Shown here piece by piece: positions 11,350 to 23,000 of a stretch of 64,000 nucleotides of DNA. The DNA comes from Apus apus (Eukaryota > Chordata > Aves > Apodiformes > Apodidae). The stretch lies in the NCBI RefSeq assembly GCF_020740795.1, contig NC_067302.1, positions 591,001-655,000 on the forward strand, in the 5' to 3' direction. A model generated the notes under the pieces. That model was not told the origin of the DNA. It made no database searches and worked only from the letters and a program-made list of their open reading frames with translations. The position numbers and the translations under genes are program-made. Positions within the stretch are counted from its first letter, which is position 1. The number at the start of each line of letters is the position of its first letter.

Positions 11350-11908
11350 AGGTCAAGAGAGGTTCTCCTCCCCCTCTATTCTGCATTGGTGAGGCCGCAT
11401 CTGGAGTATTGTGTCCAGTTCTGGGCCCCTCAGTTCAGGAAGGACAGGGAACTGCTGGAAAGAGTCCAGTGCAGAGCCACAAAGATGATGAAGGGAGTGG
11501 AACATCTCCCTTATGAGGAAAGGCTGAGGGAGCTGGGTCTCTTTAGCTTGGAGGAGACTGAGGGGTGACCTCATCAATGTTTACAAATATGTAAGGGGTG
11601 AGTGTCAGGGAGATGGAGCTAAGCTTTTCTCAGTGATGACCAGTGATAGGACAAGGGGTAATGGGATCAAATTGGGGCATAGGAGGTTTAAGGTGAATAA
11701 TCGAAAAAATTTTTTTACTGTGAGAGTGACAGAGCCCTGGGCCAGGCTGCCCAGAGAGGCTGGGGAGTCTCCTTCACTGGAGACATTCAAAACCCACCTG
11801 GACACGTTCCTGTGTGATGTGCTCTAGATGACCCTGCTCTGGCAGGGGGGTTGGACTAGATGATCTTTCGAGGTCCCTTCCAACCCCTGGGATTCTATGA
11901 TTCTATGA
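11350..11908 (+). mobile_element. CR1 LINE, best preserved copy in the window
   Basis: About 560 bp of CR1 covers the end of the reverse-transcriptase frame and the whole 3' end. The plus-strand frame up to 11568 contains [17 protein letters not shown], a standard CR1 reverse-transcriptase C-terminal motif. A one-base shift close to 11560-11568 moves the reading to a second frame that continues with [17 protein letters not shown] and [17 protein letters not shown], ending at the TAG at 11825-11827. The 3' tail holds two GATTCTAT units at 11891-11908, directly followed by unrelated sequence. It is 5'-truncated, as most CR1 copies are. Apart from the single frameshift it is little decayed, so it may be the youngest insertion here. 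It cannot move by itself because most of ORF2 and all of ORF1 are missing. Confidence 0.95.
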
Positions 11909-12239
11909 AAATGTAAAGGATCTGTCCTCAGGGAACAGCAGATGGGTTAAGCAATGGGCTGTTGTGATCATAATTGTTTCTTCAGTGAGACAGTGAGGAC
12001 GCTTCTTTTGAAGAGCTCATAGAACTGGTGGTGGCATCAGACACCCTCCCCACCTTGGTGCCACCAGATGACCAGCACAGACAGGAAAGGCCAGGGTCTC
12101 CATGCCAGTTCTCCTTGGTCAGTGTGCCATGCTCCAGATTGCACCCTCCCCCTTAAGTGTCTTAGGAGACTGTCACCAGGAGATGTTCCAAGAAGACCCA
12201 CAGGACTCATGCACAGAACCTTATACCCAGGTTAGCACT
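11909..12239. other. unique sequence, nothing recognised
   Basis: Short unique spacer between the CR1 and a MIR-like relic. No gene, RNA or repeat was recognised. Confidence 0.4.
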
Positions 12240-12330
12240 TTCCCCAAACTGTGAATTATCATTGCTCCTATTTTAAAGAGATAAAGAAACTGAGGCAGGC
12301 AGAGGGCCTGATGTTTGTCCTGCAACATGG
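12240..12330 (-). mobile_element. MIR-like ancient SINE relic
   Basis: The stretch from about 12252 to 12310 reads like the reverse complement of the MIR 3' half: an ATTATCATTGCTCCTATTTT block, then AGAAACTGAGGCAGGCAGAG, which matches the characteristic MIR run around AAACTGAGGCA. The following 20 bp still resembles MIR loosely. MIR elements pre-date the split of birds and mammals, so a diverged relic is plausible. The call rests on one strong motif block. Confidence 0.5.
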
Positions 12331-15011
12331 TCCCACTGCTGCTGAGCCCAGCCTGGACCATTCAGCTTCGCAGACCTGGACCCAGCACCGTGGTGGGATG
12401 AAGGCCACTGCATTCCCTCCTGCCCACACACCCTGCTTAGCCCAGTGGTGAGGATTCACCCCTCGGGCATCTCAGAGGGGCTGGAATCCCTTGTCTGGTT
12501 TGAAGGTGATTTCAGAGAGAAGACCACTGGCTGCAGGGAAATCTCCAGCTTTCCTGGGGCCAACCCTGTGCAGCTGCAGCTGGTGCTGCAGATCCCCCTG
12601 CCCATCAGGATTGTTGTGCTAGCCTGGACAAAGGCAGAGCAGAGAGGGAACCAGTCAGGAGTCAGTAGGATTTATCTTGTCTGTCTCCAAGTGGAGCAGG
12701 GTACAGCAGGGAGCAGTCAGATTTCCACAGGGCTGGGCATATTCTCCTTCTTCCCTGAAGAACTGAAGCCACGTTTGTCCCTGCTGCCCTGGTGTTGTGA
12801 TGTGAGGGCTTCAGAGGTGCTGCAGGGCTCAGGACCAGAGAGGAACAAGCTCTGTGAGATGAGCACCACTTGTGCTTTCTCTCTTTCAGTGCTGTGTGAA
12901 GTCTGAAGAGCTGGGGTGCTGCTTGCAGCAGGAGCTGAGGGCTGCTCAGGGCTCTGGGGGGGCAGCCCTGGGTGGATCCTGCCACGGGGGGCACATCCAG
13001 GCTGGGAACACCTCTGCCCTGAGCAACGCAGGCAGCTCCTGCTGCTTGGTTTTGTGTGTGCAAGTCAGGTGATTTTACTGCTGTACCCTGGAGCCAGTTG
13101 GTGCTTGTGCATTAGATATGATAAGACAAAAGATTTCCAAGGCCTCTACAGTCAGGGCTGGCAAAATCCATGGGAAAAGACTGCAGGAAGCATCTCCAGG
13201 TGATTTTCGTGAGGCTCATTGCCAGGGTGGAAGGTGCATACAGAGGCAAGGGCTGGGCAAGGCTGGCCTGGGAAGCTGAGTAAGGCAGCTGCTGCTCCTG
13301 CCTTCCAAGGCTGGGTTCAGCTCGTTGCTTCTCACCAAAGTGCAGCTCCTGCACACCCATCCCACCAGCGTGTCCCTGCTGGGGCAGCTTGGCTTCCAAG
13401 GAAGGCAGCTCTGTGGGAGGTGGTTTTCCTGTCTGTGTTTGGAGAGGGCAGGACAGGGTTCATTGGCAGAGATCACACCTGGTCCTGGGAACAACTAGGT
13501 GCCTCCTGTCTGGTTGGACCTGTCCCTTTGGCAAGCAAAGGGCCAGGGTCTTCAGGGGAAATGGGTGGTCTTACAAAATGTGCCTTGAGCTCTTGTTGCT
13601 GGGTCTCATAACCCCTAATTTGGGTGGAGGAAGCAGCTGCCTCCTGTGTAGCAGAGATAAAGGACACCCAGTGCTCTGAAGAGGGTCTGAAGTCCTAATT
13701 TAGGCCTTGCTCTGCACATCCAGCTTCCTGGAAGGGTGCTGGGATTAGTGCAGAAACAAGGATGCTCCCATCGTGCTACGTCCTGCCATCTCTGCCCTGC
13801 AGCCACACTGCTCCAAGGGCAGCACCGACCCATCATGACAACCTAAACCTTCTACCCAAGCAGGGGCAGTGTCACCCACAGGGAGCAGGAGCTGCAGTGA
13901 GAGGATGTGGATGGGACAGTTCCTGACATGTCCCTGCTGCTCTGTGCCCTGTGCAGCCCCGTCACATTGTGGGCACTGGGTGAAGCACACAGGGTGTGAC
14001 TGGGAGAGCAATCAGCTCCCATCTGCATATTTTTGCATAAGATCAGATCTTTTTTTTTGCAGTACATTTTGAAGGAGCTCCACTGTAGCAGTCTCTTGTG
14101 TCCCTGAAGGTCCCAGCTTCCCTGCCTTCTACTGGCCCCAGAGGCTCAACCCTGCAACTCTGTTCCTCTGCTGATCTCAAGGAGACTCTGGTTCTCCCAA
14201 ACTGCTTGAGGCCATTTTTGGGACATGCTGTTGTGAGCAGGGGGTGAGGTCTGTCAGGAGCACCTGGTATGTCCTGCCCAGTGCCCCTAAATGGGTAGGA
14301 GATCATTAAGGTCACAAACTGGAGCACACAGCGTGGCTCTGCCATCCTAGAGCATCAGCTCATGCCTTGATCATGGAAACCCAGAGGGCTTTCCCAGCCA
14401 TCAGTGCACTCTGGAAACCAAGGAACCTGTAATTAACCATCAGAAGTTGTAACTAGTGCTGCCTGTATGAGAATCTCAGCTTCTTATGGAACCCAGATGT
14501 TCCCTGCTGCCTCCCTGTGTCTGCGGGGTGGGCAGGGAGGCTGTGAACTGGTGTCACTGGGGCACCCACCTGCCAGGCCCAGCAGATTCCTGCCGAGACA
14601 CAGACAGCAAATACGTGAGCAGTAAAGGAGCTGTGGGTGTATTTGTTCTCATGACCTTTCCAGATTTCCTCTGCTAGGCTGTGGGTAGGGGGGATGGGGG
14701 GGAGTGTGCTGGGCCCTGCCAGGACCCAGGTGTCAAGAGCAGGTCAGGCCCCTATCCCTGAGGAGCAGATCTGGAGTATGCACCAGGGGGTTCAGCTGTG
14801 GTGGATGAAAGGCACACACAGGAAGGAGCTGTGCTTTGACACCACCTGCACCAGCTTCTGGATCCATCTGTCTTGCTGTGCAGTTGACCTGTGAAGCGCT
14901 GGGAAAGAGAGGAGCTGTGGCTGGGTGCTAAGGGCTGCATGATACACACAGTCACCTGGAAACCAACATTAACCTCGGCTGGAAAACTGTATTTATGAAA
15001 GTAGGTAAATA
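12331..15011. other. unique sequence with one exon-like stretch
   Basis: Unique DNA. A strong polypyrimidine tract and AG end at 12889, followed by 179 open bases and a CAG-GTGATT donor-like site at 13069. The Cys/Gly/Ala-rich peptide has no recognised family. A compact G-quadruplex motif lies at 14683-14702. Otherwise nothing was recognised. Confidence 0.4.
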
Positions 15012-15110
15012 GGGCTGGTGCAGCCTCACCTTGAGGGGTGCAGTTTTGGGCACTGCAATATAAGGAACACATCAAGCTATTGGAGAGTGTCCAAATCTAT
15101 CTCCAGCTGG
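15012..15110 (+). mobile_element. CR1 LINE internal relic
   Basis: The order GCTGGTGCAGCCTCACCTTG, GTGCAGTTTTGGGCACTGCA and CTATTGGAGAGTGTCCAAA follows the CR1 reverse-transcriptase C-terminal coding region. Both ends are lost and small indels are present, so it is an old internal fragment. Confidence 0.75.
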
Positions 15111-15945
15111 GAAAACGAGGTCTGCAAGACAAAGGTAACTGGCTCATTCACACCCAGCAGGTCGAGGACAGCACCATGTCCACCCTCCACAGGATCCAGG
15201 CATCCTAGTTTCTGCAATCACTGGGTGCATTTACCTCTCATGAAGTGCAGGGGGCTGGAACAGAGGAACACACATAAACTAAGGCAGAAGCCTGACCTTA
15301 AAGAGTGAAAAAAACCTCTGAGTTTTTCTAGGAGAACCTGAAGTTAGACTGAGTCCAACAGAGGTACCTGACACAATGTATGTGTGTTGATTTTTGGAGG
15401 CATGTCAACCTCTGCTTGAAACCATGTTCCTTGTCCTCCTTGTTAGTGCCCACCAGCAGTGTTCTCTGCACCAGCCCAGCATGCCAGGACCTTTTTCCTC
15501 TCCTGTGAAGGTGGAAAGGGATCCTGGAGTGCAGATTTCAATCTCAAGGTAGTGAATGGGACTTTTTTGACATGGAGGCTCTTTGCACACAGGACTGTGA
15601 CTCCTGGAGCAAGATATGATCTGCCTCCAGCAACACATGGATTGCACTCTGCTACATGGTTCATGCTGGCTATGATCCCTCCCTGAGCACTCTCCCAGCT
15701 AAAGCTGTGCAGGTGCCCTTCAGAGGGTTTTCATTTGAACTCACAGATCTCCTTCGACCCATTTTCAAAATGACAGCACCAACTTGCTTCTTCAGCAGTA
15801 ACCACAACCTCCTCACCACGCTGCCAAGAACTTCCTCAGCATCCAGCCTTGCAAAGGGATCTTTTCCTCTCCTCTTATCTGTGTTCTTGGCCATGTGTTG
15901 CAGAAGCTGTTGTTTCAGGGCTGCTGTCTGAATGGCATCACCGGC
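15111..15945. other. unique sequence, nothing recognised
   Basis: Unique DNA between two CR1 pieces. Frames are shorter than 95 codons and carry no known motif. Confidence 0.4.
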
Positions 15946-16302
15946 TGGTCAAGGGAGGTGATTGTCCCACTTTACTCTGCACTGGTGCAGCCCCATCTTG
16001 AGTCCTGGGGGCAGGTTTGGACACCACAGCACAAAAAGGATATAAACGTACTGGAGAGTGTCCAGAGGAGGCCACGAGGTTGGTGAAGGGTTTAGAGGGG
16101 AAGCCATATGAGGAGCAGCTGAAGGCACTTGGTCTGTTCAGCCTGGAGAAGAAGAGACTGAGGGGAGCCACCATCCCTGGAGACACCTAAACAGACAGAT
16201 GTGGTGCCAGGGGACAGGGTTTAGTGGTGCATGTGGCAGAGTTAGGGTAGTGGTTGGACTTGATGATCTTGAAGGTCTTTTCCAACCAGAGTGATCCTGT
16301 GA
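15946..16302 (+). mobile_element. CR1 LINE with internal deletion
   Basis: The 5' part encodes [14 protein letters not shown] and the Gln/Arg-rich block after it, typical of the CR1 reverse-transcriptase C-terminus, and runs to a GAAGAGACTGAGGGGAG block at about 16168. The next bases jump to the CCACCATCCCTGGAGACACC block, so roughly 200 bp of the consensus order is absent. The 3' end is recognisable (GGTTGGACTTGATGATCTTG, then TTTTCCAACCAGAGTGATCC), with a degenerate single tail unit. It is a non-functional copy of moderate age. Confidence 0.88.
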
Positions 16303-18479
16303 CACTGTCTGTACAAAATTAGCTCTTAAGAGGCTGTATTCAGATGCACTTTTAGTCAGTTCAGCTGCTCCTGAGCTGCAAAGTTCTGCTTATATGCAAG
16401 TGTGCTACAGCAGGATTGTGGTTAATGTGTCCCCTGGTGCACAACTGGGATTTCTGTCAAGTTCCTGCTGTTCTGATTAAGTGAAGTTTCTCCTGGGATA
16501 CTTACCTGTTTGCTGGCAGCAGGGGTTTTAGCTACTCTACTGTAGGAAGGTGTTCTCTGACTTAAGCAAGTGAATGCTTTTCCAGAGATTCACAGGACCC
16601 TGGTGTACAAACAATCAGTTTGGGTGCTTCAGCTCCTTGGTTATGAGGAATGGGTCACAAGTGCTCTCCCACCCTTTCCTCCCAGTGCCTTTCTGTTGGG
16701 ATCACAGAGGTGTCACAAGCTGGGAGGAGAAGTGATGGCTTTTGCATGCACAGGAAGGTGGGTCACTGATAGGACATCCAGAACAACCTGAAAATTACCT
16801 GCCATTTCCTTGGTGCCTTGGTCTGCTGAGGTCACTCAGAGTGTGATGACCTTCTCCAAGTGTTCTGTGAGGAGCACTGGCAGAGCCTGGAGTGACTCAC
16901 AGCAATGCTTTCATAGTCCTGCCAGCTCTGGGGTGACCTTGCTGTGACACAGTGTGCTGGTACCTCTGCAGATTCATCCCCTCTCTCTCGGATGGGTCAG
17001 CACACCACTGCCTCGAGCCAAACGTGTGGGACAGAGAAGTCAACAGCCACCCCACATTCCACATCCCACTGGATGCTCTGTGCAAAGTGAACCTTCCCTC
17101 CCAGTCCCTTTTGCTTTGTCTGGGGCTGTGGCCACTGGGTCCTTCCTGAACAAGTCCTGGCTGAAAAGTCCAGACCATCACAGGACAGGTGGAGGCTGAG
17201 ATTGGGATCAAGTCCTCAGCCTGCTGCACACAGCAGCTGCTCCTGAGTGGCACCCTGAGAAGCTGCAGCCACGTGGGTGAATAGAGAGAGAACCAGCCAT
17301 GCAGACAGCCAGGGAGAAGAAGAAAGGGACATCTTGTCTCAGGACTGCTGGGATACAAAAGACCTTTACAGATTCGTGTTCCTCCTGTGGCTAGTAGGGT
17401 TTTTATTATCATGAAAGAGTTAAGAAGGCAAATGAAAACACAGCAACTGGATTCCTTACTAAGGGAACAAAGGGACAAATGAAAGGAGCCATCTGCTCTC
17501 CATTTAGTGAGGAGCCCTACATGGCTCGTGGGGCTGATCAGCTTTGTCAGCAGAGATTCAGACACAGCTATGAAGGTGCAGTTGTCCCCTGTGCCAGGTG
17601 GCTCTTGTTGAGGCCACAACTGGCCCTGCCAGGGTGTCTCTTCTGGAATGGCAGCACTGAGATGCCCTGGGGCTTGGTGTGCTCCTGCCCTGCCTTTGGT
17701 CACTGTGTTGGAGTAGATGAATTCCAATCCCCAGGCTCCCTGTGAACACCACCACAGCAATTAGGGGCTGAGCAGGGAGCTCCTGGACACTGGCTTGGCA
17801 GATGTGGGCACTGTCCTGAGCATGAAGTGTCCTCAGACAGGTGGAGATCAGAACTCTTGAGGGACTTGCATCTTAAAGCTTCTCTGCAAAGACTGACACA
17901 CCTGCAGCTCTGGCCAACTGAAGGAGTGTTGCTAACACCCAACAAGCTTCAGCAATTTGTATTCCCAGAGATCCTGCCTGACATTTATGGACCTGCCTCT
18001 GGCCTGGAGGCCCATAGTGTAACTCCAGGAAGGAGCTGTCTGTGCTGGGTTCATACCAAGGACTCCAACTGGGGAGCTTGGAGACACTCTTCATCTCCCC
18101 TTCAGAACTCCAACCACCAGCAGATACGATTTGCCAGGGACGGAGCCCCTGGAGGTACCTACAAGATGTGCAAGGAAAATGCACAAGTGTTTCTAAATCC
18201 TTCTTTGTTTACACTGAGTTGAAGGTCACTGCTCCAGGGCTCCATTTCTGACATTCCCTGTAATCCCTTTTCATGGGTTTGGGGTTGTCAAAGCTTCCTT
18301 CAAAATGCCCTTTTTGAGATTGAGGAGATGTTTGAGGAAGTTTTTGTGAAGCTCTGGCTGTCATCAAGGCCACTGCTTCCCCAGACCTCAGAGCCTGAGA
18401 TCTGGGCAGGCCTGGAAGGCTGGAGAGCAGTGATAAGAAGGAATGTTTGGGGAGGGAGGAGTGGTGAATGGCAGAAGGT
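16303..18479. other. unique sequence with a long unassigned frame
   Basis: This stretch holds the longest ATG-to-stop frame of the window, minus strand 16897-17760, 287 codons. The predicted protein has no domain, signal peptide or repeat that I recognise. The frame is not interrupted by splice-like boundaries that would support a gene model. I leave it uncalled as a gene. No repeats were recognised. Confidence 0.4.
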
Positions 18480-18748
18480 CAAGAGACAATGGATACAAAC
18501 TGAAAAAAGAGAGTTTCAGAAGAGGTATGAGGAAAAAACTTTCTGTGGTGAGGAGAGTCCTCATGGAATAGGTGGAATTGATTGCTCAGAAATGTTGCAG
18601 TCTCCACCCTGGGAAGTTTTCAAGACAAGGCTGGATAAAGCTGTGAGCAACGTGGTGTGATCTCATGGCTGAGCCTGCCTTGAGCAGGATGTTGGACTGG
18701 AAACCTCCAGAGGTCCCTTCTGACCTGAATTACTCTGTAATTCTGTGG
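18480..18748 (+). mobile_element. older CR1-type LINE 3' end
   Basis: The order is right for an old CR1 subfamily: CAATGGATACAAACTG, GAAAAAACTTTCTGTGGTGA, then the TCTCCACCCTGGGAAGTTTT block, GAGCAGGATGTTGGACTGGA, CTCCAGAGGTCCCTTCTGAC and a tail of TCTGTAATTCTGTG. Many substitutions separate it from younger copies such as 11350-11908. No open frame of note remains. Confidence 0.85.
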
Positions 18749-19170
18749 GCCTAAGATTAGAATGGGACCAGATCCTCAGGGATCTGTGCAAGAAGGATGT
18801 AGGGTCTGGAGGTGGATCTCTAAACACAGTTCTGCAGAAGAGCTTCAGAACGAGACAAGGTGCAACAGGCCAGTGCAGGAATCAAGGGGTGTGAATGTGT
18901 GGGGACATGTGTGGGTGCTCACTGCCCTGTTTTGCTGAGTGGTGGTGGCTGAGCAGGCCTGAAGGGTGACAGCACAATTGGTGCATCTTCCCTCTTGGAC
19001 CTCCAAGTGGTTTTCTCTTCAGTGCTTTCTTTGTGGATAAGCCCATATTGGATCCAATGGAGCTGGGGGCTTTGCATGCCAAGATGTCCCTTCATTGCCC
19101 AGGGGTCCTCCTCTGTGGCTTGTGCAGGAGCACCTAAAGGCACCCAGAAGTCAGTGTGTAATGAATGATT
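18749..19170. other. unique sequence, nothing recognised
   Basis: Spacer between two CR1 copies of opposite orientation. No gene or repeat was recognised. Confidence 0.4.
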
Positions 19171-19625
19171 CATAGAGTCATAGAATCATAGAATATGCTG
19201 AGTTGGAAAGGACCCATCAGGATCACAAGTCCCACTCCTGTCCCTGTGTAGGGCACCCCAAAAATCACACCATGTGCCTGAGAGCATCATGCAAAGGCTT
19301 CTTGAGCTCAGGCAGGCTTGATGCTGGGACCCCTGCCCTGGGGAGCTGGTTCCAGTGCTCAGCCACCCTCTGGCTGAAAACCCTTTTCCTGATATCCAAC
19401 CTAAACCTCCCCTGATCCAGCTTCTGCCATTTCCCCCAGTCCTGTCCCTGGTCACAGCAGTGAGGAGATCAGGACCTGCCCCATCTCCTCCCCTGGTGAG
19501 GAACCACAGACTGGAATGAGGTCACCCCTCAGCCTCCTCTTCTCCAGGCTGAACAATCCAAGTGACCTTGGCTGCTCCTCATAACTCATCCCATCCAGAC
19601 CCTTCCCCATCCTGCTGCAATGAGA
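19171..19625 (-). mobile_element. CR1 LINE, minus strand, about 450 bp
   Basis: It opens with three tail units (CATAGAGTCATAGAATCATA), followed by GTTGGAAAGGACCCATCAGG, CTGATATCCAACCTAAACCT and CTCCTCTTCTCCAGGCTGAA, which is the normal reverse-complement CR1 order. The coding tail is broken by stops. A GC-rich 3' region (for example the GCTTGATGCTGGGACCCCTG block) marks it as a different subfamily from 7087-7255. Confidence 0.92.
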
Positions 19626-19869
19626 AGCCATTTGCACCCTGGGAAAGGGCTGCAAGTCCAGATTGTGCAAAAGATTTGGTTGGAAACTCTCCCTTTTTGT
19701 TTGCACTCAGGAATTCCGGGTGCATCTGGTGGGTAATGCTTTGGTTTTCCTCCTGTCTGTTCCCAGGAAAACACCATAGGATTTGTTTAATGGGAGTTTG
19801 GGTCAAAATGTCCTTAACAGGAATAACCACAGTCTGTTTTTTTCCAGGCTCTGAAAAATCACCTCTGAA

Positions 19870-20035
19870 GAAGAAATGAATTTGCATGCAGGTTCCCAGC
19901 ACGTGAATAATTCATGGCTAAGAAAGGTGAAACACTATAGTAGTTTGATTATGCATTTGTTTTAAATAAGTAAAATTAGTTGTTAATGAGACCCTTATGC
20001 ATATTTAGGAAAGCTGAATAATTTATTAAGAGCCA
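19870..20035. promoter_or_regulatory. AT-rich block with POU/homeodomain-type motifs
   Basis: An A/T-rich island in GC-richer surroundings. It contains a perfect inverse octamer ATTTGCAT at 19880-19887, an ATGCATTTG motif near 19951, a TATGCATATTT motif near 19997, and several TAAT cores. It has no open frame and no repeat signature. These features are typical of conserved non-coding enhancers in amniotes, but conservation cannot be seen from one sequence. Confidence 0.25.
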
Positions 20036-23000
20036 AGAAGTGATGGCTGGAGAAGGAAGGAGAAAGCCAAGCAGCTCTGGTGAGACTGTGCTGCTGTGCT
20101 TGGGGAGAAGAGGGCACAAATTAATCCCATTTTCAAGAAAACACAACCAATACACAGGCTTTCATGAAACAGCAAAGGTGATGTCCTGGCACCGGGTGCA
20201 GAGGCAGACACTGTTACAGTGGGGCTGTGAATTTAGGATAATCATGAGGTGACATCCCAAATGTTGGGCAGCTCAGGACCCTGTAGCCCAAGAACAGCCA
20301 TTTCTTTCATCTGCAACAAATCACCACCAGCCTGACAAAGAACAATAATCTTTCAAAGACCCCAAATTATAAATACTGGACAGGAGAGAGTCTTTTCCAA
20401 AGAAAAACAAACCAAAACAAATCAGAAAAACAATTCTACCCACATATACGTAGGATTTTCTCCTAAGAAGACCTCGTTTTGTCCAGGAGGTGCTTCTATG
20501 GCAGCAGCACCTGATCCCTGTGCAGACCCTGGTCCCTGCCCTGCCCGGGGCTGCGGGGGCAGATGTGCCCTGTGGGGGCAGCTGCTGCCAAAGGGCTCGG
20601 GGTGTGCAGAGCAGGGCTGTGCTGCTGCTCTCCTGGGCAGGTCTGGTAGCTCTGGGCAGCTCCACTGGCCCTTTCTCCTTTCACCACTGAAGCTGTCTGC
20701 TCTTCAGAAGCCCTGGCAGGGAACACAGTTAGCTCAGAGACAAGAGGGGTGGCTCCTTGGGGATGGTCACTTGAAGTAAAGGTTTTGCACTTGCAAACTT
20801 TGGCAGGTGTCCCTGCTGACACTGTCCCTGACAGTGGTGCTCCAGCTGGTGGCATCTCCAGACGTGCAGCCATGAGATGTGCCTGGGCCTTGAGGGTGCC
20901 CCAGCATGGCTGTCACATCTGGGGGAAGGGCAGCAGGGAGTTACCAGCCTTGTGCCCTAGGACAAGCCCTTGGCAAGCAGATGTGAAGCTCTGCATACCT
21001 TGTCTCTGGCACTCCAGCACCTCAGTTTTATTTGGTGTTTTACTGTTCTGGGTTTTACTTTTACGTACAGAAGACATGGTAGAGACTGGTACAATTTTAT
21101 TCCACCTTGGTGGTAATTTCTCCAGCCTTTGTTTTCTTAAGCTTGGCAGTTTGAGCTAAGAATCCTGGCCCCATCATGTCTGAAGGTGCAGGTGAGTCCA
21201 GCTTTGCACGGGCTCCCATCTCCTCCCTGTTTACCTGGAGAAGGCCTTGCAGGTGCAAGTGTTCCCAGGGACTAGTCACCCCACCTGGCTCTGTCCTTCA
21301 GGATGGTGCTGTTTGGAGTTCCCATTTTGCTGCATGGATCATACTGAACACCTACTGGTTCTGTGGGGTCTCCATCATGGACCATTACTGCAAGGTGAGT
21401 TTTGCTGTCCTCTGCCAAGCAGTGACAGGGCTCCCACCTGCCTGAAGAGCCTGTGATTCTTCGGCTAGAGCATCTTCTTGTCCTGTAGCTTCTTGCTCAG
21501 CACAAGCCAAGAGCCTCTGCTGCTTCTTGATTTCTGATCTGGGTCAGTGGGTCAGTGCTAAGAGCTGATTTTGTCTGTTCAAATTCTAATGAAGTGGAGA
21601 ATTGCAGAGACCTCCAAAGGCTGTGAAGAGCAGAGCTGGTGCTGGAGTCTGACATTGCTGGGTGATGATGCATCATGCATGAGTGCTTGGGCCTGATGTC
21701 TTCTCCTGTTTCCTCTATGCTGGTTGGTTGCCAGCAGGGTGGGATGGTGATATGTATTACAGTAGAAAGCTTGAATTTCTAGTGCCTGGACTGTTAATGG
21801 ATTTTACACCTCTCTGGGTCCTCTGCCTTTATGACAGACATGGGGCTTCTGGAGGGATGTGTCCTACCAGAGCCAGCCAGAGCACCCTGTTCAGAACATC
21901 CAGCAATGGGATCTCGGGCCTCTTGCTTGTTGTGCAGTTGTACCTTTTCTCTTGCTATAAATGGGAGGCCAGGAGAAAGCAGAGGAGCTTTGGAAGAAGA
22001 TCTCTTAGGCTAGTTCTGAGGAGTGTGTCTTCACTTCAGTGCTCCCTGGAGAGGCATCCTTGGCCTGAGAAAGATCTGCAAAACATTTCTCTAGGACAGC
22101 TCTAGTTGCAGATGAGGTCAGAAATGTGGGTCCCTGTGATGGTACATGGTCTGGATGGGACACACCAGCCCTTCCCTAACTTGGAAACTCAGAGGAAGCT
22201 CAAGATGCAGCATGTTTGGTGGAGGCCTGGGTGGGAGAAAAGCTGTGACCTTTCTTGCCCAGTTTTGGAGCTGGAGCAGCTCTCAACCTCCTCACACTCT
22301 GGGTTGTATGCCTTTGCTGTTCTTGCAGCTTGGAGGGTGCAGAGCTTGGCCATCAATGATACCAAGTCCTACAGCCCCTCAGGTTCCAGTCACAACTTCT
22401 CTCAGCCTCATCCTGCAATGCAGTGAGCTTCTTACCTTGAAGAACCAGGGGAGCTGAAGCACCTTGAATACAGATATGACCTCCAGCTAATATCTATGTT
22501 TTACCTCCGTGGCTGTCAATGACCCTGGCCATACACTGGGAAGTGTGCCCTGAGCTCTTCCCACCAGGCTTGGTTCCTGTCCTGGGTGCTCCCAGCCAAA
22601 GGATGCTCAAGCCAAAGCTTGTAGGCTGGTGCTTTTGGTGCAGAAATATTCCAGTGGTGGAAGCACAGGAGGATGATCTCTCCCAGACTGCCATAAATGG
22701 TTCCTGTTCACTGCAGCATGGCCTTGCCACCTCAGGTCCCCAAGTGGCACACAGTCCAGGGACAGACATGGGACTCTACATGAGGAGATGGATCTGCCAT
22801 GGTCCATGGTGGCTTGGGAACCCATCTGTGTTGTGGCTCTGCACAGCTCTGCATGTTTTTCCAGGCAAAGTGCACTAGAGGAGAGAAATGGGTCCAGAAA
22901 TTTGGGGACAGGTCAGGTAAGAGACCTACCAGGAGCTGATGCTCACAGGAGGTGCAGGGAACACTGGGGCTGGAAGAGCTTCTCCATGGCTGGAAATGGC

